Part shown: positions 44,857-60,007 of the stretch, piece by piece
How the letters are laid out: each line of letters begins with the position of its first letter
Numbering within the stretch: the first letter of the stretch is position 1
DNA from: Lachnospiraceae bacterium
GTDB taxonomy: Bacteria; Bacillota; Clostridia; Lachnospirales; Lachnospiraceae
Direction: 5' to 3'
Length of the DNA: 64,000 nt
Assembly (NCBI GenBank): GCA_009777715.1
Contig: WRLH01000015.1
Coordinates: forward strand, 1-64,000
Translations under genes and position numbers: made by a program
The notes under the pieces: model-generated
Database searches by the model: none
What the model saw: the letters and a program-made list of their open reading frames with translations, nothing else
Told to the model about the DNA's origin: nothing

Positions 44857-44876
44857 GAAGCCAATAATAATCCGGC

Positions 44877-44906
44877 ATGGTGATTCCACTTAGGTGGAAT
44901 CACCAT
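44877..44906 (+). promoter_or_regulatory. Intercistronic hairpin after the solute-binding gene
   Basis: Perfect 13-bp stem ATGGTGATTCCAC/GTGGAATCACCAT with a 4-nt loop TTAG, 20 nt after the lipoprotein stop and 12 nt before the next ribosome site. No T run. Probably protects the upstream message or limits read-through so that binding protein exceeds permease. Confidence 0.85.
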
Positions 44907-44930
44907 AGCCATTGGCAAAGGAGGTTTTCA

Positions 44931-45866
44931 TTGCGTAAAGAAAACAACCATCATTCTACCCATCGCCGCTTTGCGAGGGCATTCAAGCGGCAATGGCCGC
45001 TACATCTTATGCTTTTACCCGGCGTCATTATTTTACTGATGTTTTCCTATTTCCCGATGGCGGGAATTATTGTCGCTTTTCAGGATTTTAATCCGCGCCT
45101 TGGCATTTGGGGTTCGCCGATTATTGGCTTAAGGCATTTTGAGTTTATGTTCAAAATGCCCGATACGACAAGGGCGATCTACAATACGGTTTTCATCTCC
45201 TTTATGAAAATCGTCGGCGGGCTGGTTGTGCCGATATTTTTTGCCTTAATGCTTGATTTGGTCAGGCGAAACAATTACAAGCGTACGATCCAGACCATCA
45301 TTTATTTCCCTTATTTCCTTTCGTGGGTTATCCTTGGCGGTATTTTAATTGATATCCTTTCGCCGTCAACTGGGGTGATCGGTTTGATGTTCCAAGCAGT
45401 TGGGCTTGACCCGATTTATTTCCTTGGTGAACCCAAGATATTCCCTTATGTGTTAGTTGTTACCGATGTGTGGAAGAATTTTGGCTATGGGACAATTGTT
45501 TATCTGGCCGCCATTTCTTCAATTGACACAGAGCAATATGAAGCGTCATATATGGACGGGGCGAACCGCTTCCAGCAGACTATTCATATTACTTTGCCCG
45601 GAATGGTCCCGATTATCATTCTGATGGCGACATTGTCATTAGGTAATGTCCTAAATGCCGGATTTGACCAAGTTCTTAATCTTTATAACGATATCGTCCG
45701 TGAGACAGGCGATATTATTGATACGCTGGTCTACCGGATCGGTTTGATTAATAACCGCTATGAGATTGCAACAGCGGTTGGTCTCTTTAAGTCAGTCGTT
45801 TCCTTGATATTTATTTCGCTCGGATATTGGCTGGCCAAGAAATTTGCAAATTATACGGTATTTTAG
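44931..45866 (+). CDS. Sugar ABC transporter permease (LplB/YteP type), TTG start
   Basis: Membrane subunit of the importer, about 311 residues, with six helices beginning at about residue 20 and the EAA loop YEASYMDGANRFQQTIHITLPGM. It begins at a TTG (44931) with a perfect AGGAGG 6 nt upstream. In-frame codons further upstream lie in the hairpin and would encode unrelated residues (MVIPLRWNHHS). LplB-like permeases carry a basic N-terminus followed by WPLHLMLLPG, as here. No ATPase gene is present in the locus, so an MsmX/MsmK-type ATPase encoded elsewhere must serve it (inference). Confidence 0.93.
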   Translation: MRKENNHHSTHRRFARAFKRQWPLHLMLLPGVIILLMFSYFPMAGIIVAFQDFNPRLGIWGSPIIGLRHFEFMFKMPDTTRAIYNTVFISFMKIVGGLVVPIFFALMLDLVRRNNYKRTIQTIIYFPYFLSWVILGGILIDILSPSTGVIGLMFQAVGLDPIYFLGEPKIFPYVLVVTDVWKNFGYGTIVYLAAISSIDTEQYEASYMDGANRFQQTIHITLPGMVPIIILMATLSLGNVLNAGFDQVLNLYNDIVRETGDIIDTLVYRIGLINNRYEIATAVGLFKSVVSLIFISLGYWLAKKFANYTVF

Positions 45867-45882
45867 GTGGTAAGGAGGCAAC

Positions 45883-46791
45883 ATGAAGAAAAAGAAAAAA
45901 AATAAAGGGATCAGACACGGTTCGCCGGTATTTGATGTTTTTAATTACATATTTCTTGGTTTAATGGCCCTTATCTGCATTATGCCGATTATTAATGTCC
46001 TTGCGATATCGTTTTCGCAGTCCGGGGCTGCGGCAGCCGGGCGGGTGACGTTCTGGCCAGTAGGCTTCAATCTGGAATCCTACCGCTTTGCTTTCTCAAG
46101 GCCGCAATTCATCACCTCGTTTTGGGTATCGATTGTCAGGACAATAGTTGGGCTGGCAGTTAATATGACGCTGACCATCCTGGCCGCTTACCCCTTGTCG
46201 CGTTCCAAAAAAGAGCTGACCGGACGTAATTTCTATGCCTGGTTCTTTTTTATCACGATCGTTTTTAATAGCGGGCTAGTGCCATGGTATCTGGCGATCC
46301 GCCAGTTTGGGCTGATCAATTCATTTTGGGCATTAATCCTGCCCGGGGCAATGCCAGTTTTTAACGCCATTATCCTGATGAACTTTTTTAAGCAACTGCC
46401 TGATGAGCTTAGTGAATCGGCAGCAATTGACGGAGCAGGGCATTTTACGATTCTCTTTAAGATATTCCTGCCTGTCTCCCTGCCGCCCCTTGCGACTGTT
46501 TCATTATTTTCCATGATTTACCATTGGAATGACTGGTTTTCGGGCCTGGTTTTATTAAATGATATGTCAAAACACCCGCTCCAGACATATTTGCAATCGA
46601 TTATTGTCGTCCGCGATTCAACTACGCTCTCATCTGCTTCCCGTGAATCGCTGGAGATGCTTTCACAAATATCCGACCGCACTTTGAAATCAGCGCAGAT
46701 ATTCATTGCCGCCTTGCCAATTCTTGCGGTTTACCCTTTCCTGCAAAAGTATTTTATGAAAGGATTGGTAATGGGAAGTGTCAAAGGATAA
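45883..46791 (+). CDS. Sugar ABC transporter permease (LplC/YtcP type)
   Basis: Second permease, 302 residues, with six helices and the EAA loop ELSESAAIDGAGHFTILFKIFLPVSLPP. The Lys-rich N-terminus (MKKKKKNKG) is cytoplasmic. AAGGAGG lies before the ATG at 45883, 16 nt after the first permease. It ends PFLQKYFMKGLVMGSVKG, the signature C-terminus of the family. Pairs with the upstream permease in the importer. Confidence 0.94.
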   Translation: MKKKKKNKGIRHGSPVFDVFNYIFLGLMALICIMPIINVLAISFSQSGAAAAGRVTFWPVGFNLESYRFAFSRPQFITSFWVSIVRTIVGLAVNMTLTILAAYPLSRSKKELTGRNFYAWFFFITIVFNSGLVPWYLAIRQFGLINSFWALILPGAMPVFNAIILMNFFKQLPDELSESAAIDGAGHFTILFKIFLPVSLPPLATVSLFSMIYHWNDWFSGLVLLNDMSKHPLQTYLQSIIVVRDSTTLSSASRESLEMLSQISDRTLKSAQIFIAALPILAVYPFLQKYFMKGLVMGSVKG

Positions 46792-46804
46792 CGGAGCAAA
46801 AAGT

Positions 46805-47923
46805 ATGTCAGCAAAATATGATGTTGCAGCCTATATCTGGCCGGCTTATACGGGTAAAGAGCCGCGGGCGCATATGTTTTGGCCGGAAAAATATGGCGAA
46901 TGGCAAACCGTCAAAAAGGCACAGCCGAAGTTTGCCGGACATCTTTGGCCGCGCAAGCCGCTTTGGGGTTATCTGGATGAGGCTGACCCCTCCGTCATGG
47001 AGAATCAAATCGAAGCGGCTTTTTCGCATGGCGTAAATGTCTTTATCTATGATTGGTACTGGTATGACCGCCGCCCTTTTTTGGAGCAATGCCTAAATGA
47101 GGGTTATCTTAAGGCAAGAAATAATGAAAAGGTCAAGTTTTATCTAATGTGGGCAAACCATGACGCGATGAATCTCTGGGATTACCGCCTTTCTGATGAC
47201 AATGACACAATTATCTGGGAAGGCAAGGTAAACCAAGAAGAATTTATCCGCCTGTCCGACCGTTTGATTCGCAAGTATTTTTCATTGCCTAATTATTATG
47301 CGATTGATTCACGGCCTGTTTTCCAGATTTATGATATCGCAACATTCATAAACGGCTTAGGCGGCTTAAGTGAAACAAAAGAAGCCCTGTTAGATTTTCG
47401 CAGGCGGGCTAAATTAGCCGGCCTTCCCGGTTTGTGGCTGATGGCAACTATCTGGGGTGACCATACCCTGAATTTAAGCGGTGTTGATAATAGTGACAAG
47501 TCTTTGGTAAGCGAAGCCGTCACCGCGCTAGGATTTGACGGAATAACCCATTACCAGTACGTCCATTTTGCCAATATCGACCAAGATTATGCTAAGGTAC
47601 TGCCGGAAGTAATTACAGAGTGGGAGCGGGTCCATAAAGCATTTGACATTCCTTATTTTCCCCATGTATCATTAGGGTGGGATAATAATCCGCGCCACAA
47701 GTCGTTAAGGCCGGGGATCATGACTAATTGCTTGCCGTCCGAGATAAAAAAAGCATTTGATAAGGCAAAAGCCTTTGTTGATTCCCATCCTGGCCAAGCA
47801 CCGCTAGTCACGGTAAACAGCTGGAATGAGTGGACCGAGGCAAGTTATTTACAGCCTGATGATATTTATGGTTATGGGTATCTTGAGGCGGTGAGGGACG
47901 TATTTGGCAAGTATTTGCAATAA
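46805..47923 (+). CDS. WbsX/GH99-like glycoside-active enzyme
   Basis: Protein of about 372 residues, recognisable as a member of the WbsX/GH99-like group: YIWPAYTGKEPRAHMFWPE at the start, FIYDWYWYDRRPFLEQ in the middle and TVNSWNEWTEASYLQPDD near the end. Members are annotated either as glycosyltransferase WbsX or as glycoside hydrolase family 99-like (endo-mannan or mannosyl-acting). In this catabolic operon a hydrolase is more likely. No signal peptide, so it acts in the cytoplasm. The ATG at 46805 has ACGGAG upstream; a GTG at 46778 overlapping the permease is less likely. Confidence 0.85.
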   Translation: MSAKYDVAAYIWPAYTGKEPRAHMFWPEKYGEWQTVKKAQPKFAGHLWPRKPLWGYLDEADPSVMENQIEAAFSHGVNVFIYDWYWYDRRPFLEQCLNEGYLKARNNEKVKFYLMWANHDAMNLWDYRLSDDNDTIIWEGKVNQEEFIRLSDRLIRKYFSLPNYYAIDSRPVFQIYDIATFINGLGGLSETKEALLDFRRRAKLAGLPGLWLMATIWGDHTLNLSGVDNSDKSLVSEAVTALGFDGITHYQYVHFANIDQDYAKVLPEVITEWERVHKAFDIPYFPHVSLGWDNNPRHKSLRPGIMTNCLPSEIKKAFDKAKAFVDSHPGQAPLVTVNSWNEWTEASYLQPDDIYGYGYLEAVRDVFGKYLQ

Positions 47924-47943
47924 CTTAGGAGATGGGGAGTATC

Positions 47944-50586
47944 ATGAATAAGAAAATTCATCTTGTATCATATGCCCATATTGACCCGGTCTGGCAATGG
48001 GAATGGGAAGAGGGGGCAGCCGAGGCGATTTCAACATACCGCACGGCGGCAAAGCTTTGTGAAGAATTTGACGGATATATCTTTTGCCACAATGAAGCCC
48101 AGCTTTATATGTGGGTCAAGGAATATGAGCCGGAATTATTCGATAAAATCAAAGAATTGGTAAAAATTGGAAAATGGCACATCAAAGGCGGCTGGTACTT
48201 ACAGCCTGATTGTAATATGCCATCGGGTGAAGCTTTTGTCAGGCAAGCTTTGTTTGGCAGGAATTATTTCAAAACCCATTTTGGAAAAGTTCCCACGACC
48301 GCAATTAATTTTGATTCCTTTGGGCATACAAGGGGATTGGTACAAATATTGGCAAAATCAGGTTATGACAGCTATCTCCATTGGCGGCCTGATGACAGTG
48401 TTAATTGTCATCTTCCGGCGGAGGCTTACACATGGGTAGGTTATGACGCAAGCAAGGTAACAGGGCAGCGCATCCTTAGCTCTTACGGTTCAAAGCTGGG
48501 AAAGGCGGCCGAAAAAGTCCGGTGGGTCCTAAGTGAAACAGCTGACGGCGAAAGCAATATCTGTGTCTGGGGCGTAGGCAATCATGGCGGCGGCCCATCA
48601 TTTAAGGATCTTGAGGATATTACCCAGCTCATCAAGGAAGCGAAAGAAAACGGCGATGAAATAATCCACTCCACCCCGGAAGCTTATTTTAGTGATATCC
48701 GCCCCGGCGGATTTGACCCTAAGCCGCTTCCGGAACATCACGGTGATTTGAATCCGCGTTTCCCCGGCTGTTATACCAGTCAGGCGCGGGTTAAAAGAAT
48801 GTACCGCTTGCTGGAAAACAGCTTGTTTTTTACCGAAAAAATCTGCTCTCATGCTGCCCTTTTGGCACAAGAAGCAGGGACATCTTATCCGAAAGAAAAA
48901 TTGCGTGAATCAGAACTAGATTTGCTGACGGCACAATTCCACGACACTTTGCCGGGTACTTCGGTTGAGCCGGTTGAGTTAAATGCCCTGCGTTCAATGA
49001 GCCATGGTTTGGAGATTTTGTCAAGGCTCCGGGCAAAAGCATTTTTCCGTCTGGCGGACGGACTTAAGAAGCCGATGGCTGATGAGATCCCAATCATAGC
49101 TTATAATCCTCACCCTTATCCGGTTGATGGTATTTTCTGCTGCGAATTTTCACTTTGGGATTCCTGCTTGGACGAAGGTGTTTTCTTTAACCCGACTGTT
49201 TATGATAATGGCAAGGCCTTGCCAACACAAGCAGAAAAAGAGCTTAGCAACCTGCCCATTGAGTGGCGTAAAAGGGTAGCCTTTAAAACAACGCTTGCTC
49301 CGGCGGCAATTAGCTATTTTACTTGTCAGCTGGAGCAGATTTCCGCAAAACCAGCTTTTGGGCTAATGGAAAAAAATGGAAATTTTGCTTTTGAAAATGA
49401 CTGCTTTAAAATTACGATAAATAAAAGGACTGGTTTGGTAGACCGCTTCTTAGCCAAAGGTGAAAACCCGGTTGATATCCTTGCCGAAAATGCGTTTAGG
49501 ATAGCTGTTTTTGATGACCATGAAGACCCTTGGTGTTTTGACCGCTTTGCTTGGATGGATATCATTGGTTCGTTTGAACTGCTTTCACCAGAGGAAAGCC
49601 GGCTTTTTTCCGGCTTGAAAAAAGCTGATTCTTTGCCGTCCCCGGTGAGGGTCATCGAAGACGGAGATGTCCGGACGGTCGTTGAAGCAATTTTTGGCTA
49701 CAATCGTTCCCGGGCAGTCGTGCGTTATCTTTTGCCAAAAAGCGGCCCGGCTTTTGATGTCGAAATCCGCATCCAAAATACAGAAAAAAAGAAAATGTTT
49801 AAGCTGATTTTACCTGCTGCTTTTGATGAAAGCATTTATGAGGGCGAAACGGCGTTCGGGCGTGAGGTATTGCCGATGACAGGGCGGGAAAACGTCTCAC
49901 AGCGTTATCTTATGCTATATAATGACGAGATTGGTTTTTCAATTGCCAATGATGGGGTTTATGCTTCATCGTGCGTAACCGCCTCTTTGAGTGAGGAAGT
50001 GCTTGCTCCGCTTTCTGTAGGGAAAGGCAAATATAAAGGGCCGTGCCTAATGCCAACCTTGCTTAGAAGCCCTGCTTATACCGCCCACCCGATTGAAGAC
50101 CGGGAAATCATGCCCCAGGACCGCTTTTCCCCATATACTGATCAAGGTGAAATCATTCACAGCTTTAGGTTAAGAGTATTAAAAGATAAAGATAACAGGC
50201 TTAAAGAAGCCCATCATGACGCAGTCCTTTTAAACCAGCCGCCATTTTTATTATCGTTTTATCCGCATGGTGCTTCGCATGGTAAAAAGCCGGGCAGTTT
50301 GGTTTTGCTTCCTGCTGATGTGGAAATGACAGCCTTTAAGATGGCGGAAGATGGCAATGGGTTTATTATCAGAGTTTTTAACCCGGCGGATAAGCCAGTT
50401 AAAAGGGATTTGGAAGTGCCGTTATTAAAGGTAAAGGCAACGCTTTCATTGGGGGCGTTTGCGGCGGAAACATATCGAATTACTGAGGGCAGGTGTGTTT
50501 TGACGGATATGGTTGAGGGGATTGCGGGTCAAGCCCGCAATGACGAGGCGGGAGGCCGTTCAGATTGCGGGTCAAGCCCGCAATGA
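47944..50586 (+). CDS. Alpha-mannosidase, glycoside hydrolase family 38
   Basis: Cytoplasmic GH38 enzyme of about 880 residues. The zinc/substrate motif HIDPVWQWEWEEG lies at the N-terminus, the nucleophile Asp 124 in NFDSFGH, followed by the middle domain with QFHDTLPGTSVEP and a long beta-sandwich C-terminal part. It removes alpha-mannosyl units from imported oligosaccharides. The start is the ATG at 47944 with GGGGAG 5 nt upstream. The last 22 residues (from GIAGQARND) are encoded by two REP-like palindromes that run through the end of the gene, the same added peptide as at the end of UvrB; the natural C-terminus is probably near residue 858. Confidence 0.92.
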   Translation: MNKKIHLVSYAHIDPVWQWEWEEGAAEAISTYRTAAKLCEEFDGYIFCHNEAQLYMWVKEYEPELFDKIKELVKIGKWHIKGGWYLQPDCNMPSGEAFVRQALFGRNYFKTHFGKVPTTAINFDSFGHTRGLVQILAKSGYDSYLHWRPDDSVNCHLPAEAYTWVGYDASKVTGQRILSSYGSKLGKAAEKVRWVLSETADGESNICVWGVGNHGGGPSFKDLEDITQLIKEAKENGDEIIHSTPEAYFSDIRPGGFDPKPLPEHHGDLNPRFPGCYTSQARVKRMYRLLENSLFFTEKICSHAALLAQEAGTSYPKEKLRESELDLLTAQFHDTLPGTSVEPVELNALRSMSHGLEILSRLRAKAFFRLADGLKKPMADEIPIIAYNPHPYPVDGIFCCEFSLWDSCLDEGVFFNPTVYDNGKALPTQAEKELSNLPIEWRKRVAFKTTLAPAAISYFTCQLEQISAKPAFGLMEKNGNFAFENDCFKITINKRTGLVDRFLAKGENPVDILAENAFRIAVFDDHEDPWCFDRFAWMDIIGSFELLSPEESRLFSGLKKADSLPSPVRVIEDGDVRTVVEAIFGYNRSRAVVRYLLPKSGPAFDVEIRIQNTEKKKMFKLILPAAFDESIYEGETAFGREVLPMTGRENVSQRYLMLYNDEIGFSIANDGVYASSCVTASLSEEVLAPLSVGKGKYKGPCLMPTLLRSPAYTAHPIEDREIMPQDRFSPYTDQGEIIHSFRLRVLKDKDNRLKEAHHDAVLLNQPPFLLSFYPHGASHGKKPGSLVLLPADVEMTAFKMAEDGNGFIIRVFNPADKPVKRDLEVPLLKVKATLSLGAFAAETYRITEGRCVLTDMVEGIAGQARNDEAGGRSDCGSSPQ
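50521..50584. repeat. Two REP-like palindromes at the 3' end of the mannosidase gene
   Basis: ATTGCGGG-N5-CCCGCAAT at 50521-50541 and 50564-50584, both followed by GACGAG, with a decayed fragment (GCAATGACGAGG) at 50599-50610. They are inside the coding end of the GH38 gene and lead directly into leader element copy A. Confidence 0.88.
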
Positions 50587-50619
50587 CGAGATGGGGACGC
50601 AATGACGAGGGAGTGTAGT

Positions 50620-50700
50620 GTGAAAATTAAAATTTTCACTTTCTATAAAAAACTAAAGTTTTTTGCAGTTTCACAAGCTCCGCTTGTGAAATGCATGGGG
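50620..50700 (+). repeat. Leader element copy A (full, three hairpins)
   Basis: Three successive inverted repeats: GTGAAAATT/AATTTTCAC (50620-50639), AAAAAACT/AGTTTTTT (50647-50664), and TTTCACAAGC/GCTTGTGAAA with loop TCC (50669-50691), the last flanked by TGCA on both sides. It ends TGGGGTGTAT directly before the ATG at 50706. Copy B at 57669 is almost identical, with four or five differences over about 81 nt. Confidence 0.85.
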
Positions 50701-50705
50701 TGTAT

Positions 50706-55845
<5,140 letters not shown>

Positions 55846-55853
<8 letters not shown>

Positions 55854-57672
55854 TAAGATGGGTTTGAATAATTATTTCATCGGCTGCAACTACTGGGCAT
55901 CCAATGCCGGGGCGGAGATGTGGGTAAATTTTGATGAAAAAGCCATTGCCGGAGACTTAAAGACCTTATCGGAGCATGGCCTTACTGTTCTTCGCGTTTT
56001 CCCCAATTGGCGGGATTTCCAGCCCGTTTTTCCCCTTTATGTGGGTGACAGGATTGTTGAATACCGTTTAAGTGGGGAACGGCTTCCCCAAAACAAATAT
56101 TATCTTGACGAAATCATGCTGGAACGGTTTGATATTTTCTTAAAGATTGCCGAGAAATACGGCCTTAAGCTGATTGTTGGCTTGATAACTGGCTGGATGA
56201 GCGGGCGGCTTTTTATCCCCCCGGCTTTGTATGGGAAAAATCTCTATACTGACCCGACCGCGCTTTTAATGCAGCAAAAATTTATTGCCGGGTTTGTTAA
56301 CCGCTTCAAAGATAAAGATGTAATTTGGTCATGGGATTTGGGGAATGAGTGTAACTGTATGTTTCCGCTTGACGACCGTCACGACCGTCACGCGGCCCAT
56401 AATTGGACGCTGGCCCTGTCTAACTGTATTCGCGCCAACGACAATTCACGCCCGGTGATATCAGGAATGCACAGCCTTTCAATAGATGGGACATGGACAA
56501 TCGAAGACCAAGCGGACGGCGCGGATATTCTGACCACGCATCCTTATCCGTACTGGGTGCCTCATTGCCGGGTGGATTCATATACCAAAATGCGGACGCT
56601 TTTACACGCAAGCTGCGAGACGAAATACTACAGCGATATCGGCGGGAAGCCCTGCTTGGTTGAAGAAATTGGGACAATGGGGCCGATGAATTGTGATGAT
56701 GAAACGGCGGCTTTGTTTGCCAAGGTCAATTTATATTCCAATTGGGCGAACAAAGCAGCGGGCATGATGTGGTGGTGTGCCAATGAGCAAACGGATTTAC
56801 TTACGCCGCCTTATACATGGAATATGTGTGAGGTTGAATTGGGAATGACGGACAGGACGGGCAAGCCAAAGCCGTTACTGCGGGAGTTTAAGCGGTTTTC
56901 AGAATTTTTATTCCATCTTGATTTTGAGCTTCCGATAGCTTACGAGGACGGGGTTTTGATTCTTTCAAAGGACCAAGACCATTGGGGCATTGCTTATATG
57001 GCATATGTTCTGGCAAAGCAAGCGGGCGTTAACCTGCGCTTTGCAAATGGTGAACTTGAGCTTCCCGATTCCAGCGTTTATCTGCTGCCATCAGTAAAAG
57101 GGCATCTGGTCATGGCAAGGGAAAAATATCTTGCCTTAATCGAAAAAGTCCGGAATGGGGCGACATTATATCTTTCTAATGATGATTGCATTTTGGCAAA
57201 TTTTGCTGAACTGACAGGTTTAAAGATCGAGGATTCCTGTAAGTCTGAGCGGCTTATTAAGGCAAATGGGGCAGAGGTTTTGGTGGCTAATCAAGAAGAA
57301 ATGCCAATTTTTACCAAATATAATTATGGAAAAGGAACGGTTTATTACCTTGATTATCCGCTCGAAGCAATGCTTCTTAATGAATACGGCGCGTTCGAAA
57401 GACAACATTATACGATTTACGAGGAAGTATTTAACTGCCAATATGATACCCATATCGTTTGGTGCGATAACAAAAACATTGGTGTCACCCAGCATTTTGG
57501 CAAAGAAAAAAGCTATGCTGTCCTGATCAATTATTCCGGTGAAAGCATTAGCTTTGATTTAAGTATCAATAAAAAATATAAGTTAAAAAGGCTGATAGGT
57601 GACGCTTTTAAGCGGATTGAACCGTTTGGCGTTATTATTTTAGAGTTTGAAATGGCAGGGGGGGTAATGTGA
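55846..57672 (+). CDS. GH5-like (cellulase-fold) glycoside hydrolase
   Basis: Cytoplasmic clan GH-A hydrolase of about 608 residues. The N-terminal TIM barrel (about 5-370) has GCNYWASNAG, acid/base Glu 168 in SWDLGNECN and candidate nucleophiles Glu 273 or 274 in CLVEEIGTMG; the C-terminal part (about 370-608) resembles a beta-galactosidase/glutaminase-like trimer and cap domain. It is usually annotated as cellulase-family or mannosidase-like hydrolase; the exact linkage is unclear. The start is ambiguous between ATGs at 55846 and 55858; both lie at the end of the upstream gene, so coupling is likely. No signal peptide. A leader element follows it. Confidence 0.82.
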
Positions 57673-57750
57673 AAATTGAAATTTTCACTTCTTATAAAAA
57701 ACTAAAGTTTTTTGCAGTTTTCACAAGCTCCGCTTGTGAAATGCAGGGGG
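57669..57750 (+). repeat. Leader element copy B (full, three hairpins)
   Basis: GTGAAAATT/AATTTTCAC (57669-57688), AAAAAACT/AGTTTTTT (57696-57713) and TTTCACAAGC/GCTTGTGAAA with loop TCC (57719-57741), then TGCA-GGGGGT and, after TATAAAAT, the ATG at 57759. It begins within the stop codon region of the GH5-like gene. Near-identical to copy A. Confidence 0.85.
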
Positions 57751-57758
57751 TATAAAAT

Positions 57759-59993
57759 ATGAACTTGCCATCAAAATTTATTGCGGCCGGAACAGAATAT
57801 TCTACGCTCGATAATCATGTCCCTGCGCCGATTTTCCGTAAGCAGCTTGTGTTAGACGATGATGTTCTAGAAGCAGGGCTTTATATTTGCGGCTTGGGGT
57901 TTTATCAATTATACATAAATAATAAGCGGGTGACAAAGGGATATCTTGCCCCATATGTAAGCAATCCCGACCATATTGTTTATTATGACAAGTATAATCC
58001 CACGCCTTATCTAGTTAAAGGTGAAAATGTCTTAGAGGTAATCTTAGGTGACGGTTTCCAGAACAATCCCTCCGGCCATGTCTGGGATTTTGATCAAGCG
58101 TCTTGGCGCGGAGCGGCGAAAATGGCTTTATCGCTCAAGATTAAGCTTAAAAACAAAACCGAAATATTTATTGAAAGTGATGAGAGCTTTTTAACCGCTG
58201 CGACCGGAATACTTTTTAACGACCGCCATTGCGGTGAGTATTTTGATGCCCGGATTATCCCCGAAAACTGGAAGCCTGCGATTATTGCCCCTGCTCCCCG
58301 CGGGGAAAAGCGGCTCTTAGACTGTGAACCTGTCATCATAAAAGAAGAACGGAAACCGCTTACGGTAACAGCACATGATGATGGGTATTTATATGACTTT
58401 GGCTTAAATAACGCTGGATTTTGCCGCCTTTTTCTTAAAGGGGCAACGGCTGGTCAAGAGATAATAATCTATCACGGCGAAGAGCTTAAAGACGGGCGAT
58501 TATACCGGGATAACCTTTGGTTATGGCCGCCGGGGCATGATTCAATCCAGAAAGACATTTATATCGCTAAGGGGGCGAAGCTCAAGGTGGCGGAGTCCAA
58601 GGTGGCGGAGTCCGAAATTTGGGAACCGCTGTTTACATACCATGGCTTCCGGTATGTCTATATTAAAGGCTTAACAAGGGAACAGGCTGTGCCGGAAACG
58701 CTTACATATCTTGTGCTAGGCTCTTCCTTAGAAGAGCGGGGCGGTTTCTATTGCTCTGACGAAATGGTAAATAAATTACAAGAGATAACAAGGCGTTCCA
58801 CCTTATCCAATTTCCATTATTTTCCAACTGATTGCCCCCAGCGGGAAAAAAACGGCTGGACTGCCGACGCGGCTCTGTCGGCCGAACATACCTTATTAAA
58901 CTTGAATCCCGAAAAAAGTTATGCCGAATGGTTACGCAATATCCGCAAGGCGCAGCGTGATGATGGGGCTTTGCCCGGCATTGTCCCTACGGCGGGCTGG
59001 GGTTATGATGGGTGGAATGGTACGCCATGGGACTCTGTGCTGGTGTGGCTTCCTTATTATACCTATTTATACCGGGGCGACAAAGCCATTTTGGCAGAAA
59101 ATGCGCATTCAATATTCCGGTATCTGGATTTTCTTGCGGCCAATATAAAAGATAATGGCCTGCTTTCTTTTGGCCTTGGTGATTGGTGTCCGGTGGGGCG
59201 GGAAGCAAATGATTATCAGTCGCCCCTGGAGTTTACTTCAACAGTAATTGGCATGGCGATTGCCAAGAAAGCGGCTTTTATTTTTGATGAACTTGGCATG
59301 ACGCTCCAAAAGGATTTTGCCCTTGCCCTGTCCCAAAAACTCTATCTTGCCGGGCGGGAAAACTTGCTTGATTTAAAGACGATGACCGCGCTGGGGAATT
59401 GCCAGACTTCCCAATGCTTGGCTATTTTTTATGACCTCTTTACCCCAAACGAAAAAGAAGAAGCATTTATTGTTTTGATGAAGATGATTAAGGAAACGGG
59501 CGGGCATTTTGATGTTGGCGTATTAGGCGCAAGATATCTCTTCCATGTCCTTGCAAGCTTCGGGGAAATCGACCTTGCCTTGATGATGATTACGCAGCCT
59601 AGTTTTCCCTCTTATGGCTGGTGGGTATCACAAGGCGCGACAACCCTGTGGGAAGATTTCCGGACAGACTATATTTCATCACGCAACCACCATTTCTGGG
59701 GTGATATCAGCCATTGGTTTATCCGCCATCTGGCCGGGATAAATTATCATTTAAATGTATTAAATATCTTGCCAAGATTCCCGCGCAAAATGGAGTTTGC
59801 CGAGGGCTTTCATTTTGCACCGCAAGGCGAAATAAGAGTCCGCTGGAAACGTGACGGCGAAAAAATAAGGCTTTCAGTAATTATGCCAAAAGAGCTTAAC
59901 GGAAAAATCTTCTTGCCAAAGGGCATGGTTTTTGCTGACGGCACTTCGGTTAAGCCAGCAAAAGCGGGGGAATATCTGGTTAGCAACGTATAA
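57759..59993 (+). CDS. Alpha-L-rhamnosidase, glycoside hydrolase family 78
   Basis: Cytoplasmic GH78 enzyme of 744 residues that frees L-rhamnose. Beta-sandwich domains come first (about 20-170 and 180-310), then the (alpha/alpha)6 barrel (about 325-650) with the family motif [14 protein letters not shown] (catalytic acid region) and GDWCPVG, and a C-terminal sandwich. A 15-nt segment (AAGGTGGCGGAGTCC) is duplicated in tandem near 58592-58621, giving [10 protein letters not shown] in a surface loop. Leader element B supplies its 5' region and GGGGG ribosome site. The isomerase gene follows after 14 nt, matching the expected fate of the sugar. Confidence 0.93.
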   Translation: MNLPSKFIAAGTEYSTLDNHVPAPIFRKQLVLDDDVLEAGLYICGLGFYQLYINNKRVTKGYLAPYVSNPDHIVYYDKYNPTPYLVKGENVLEVILGDGFQNNPSGHVWDFDQASWRGAAKMALSLKIKLKNKTEIFIESDESFLTAATGILFNDRHCGEYFDARIIPENWKPAIIAPAPRGEKRLLDCEPVIIKEERKPLTVTAHDDGYLYDFGLNNAGFCRLFLKGATAGQEIIIYHGEELKDGRLYRDNLWLWPPGHDSIQKDIYIAKGAKLKVAESKVAESEIWEPLFTYHGFRYVYIKGLTREQAVPETLTYLVLGSSLEERGGFYCSDEMVNKLQEITRRSTLSNFHYFPTDCPQREKNGWTADAALSAEHTLLNLNPEKSYAEWLRNIRKAQRDDGALPGIVPTAGWGYDGWNGTPWDSVLVWLPYYTYLYRGDKAILAENAHSIFRYLDFLAANIKDNGLLSFGLGDWCPVGREANDYQSPLEFTSTVIGMAIAKKAAFIFDELGMTLQKDFALALSQKLYLAGRENLLDLKTMTALGNCQTSQCLAIFYDLFTPNEKEEAFIVLMKMIKETGGHFDVGVLGARYLFHVLASFGEIDLALMMITQPSFPSYGWWVSQGATTLWEDFRTDYISSRNHHFWGDISHWFIRHLAGINYHLNVLNILPRFPRKMEFAEGFHFAPQGEIRVRWKRDGEKIRLSVIMPKELNGKIFLPKGMVFADGTSVKPAKAGEYLVSNV

Positions 59994-60007
59994 AAAAGGA
60001 GCAAATT

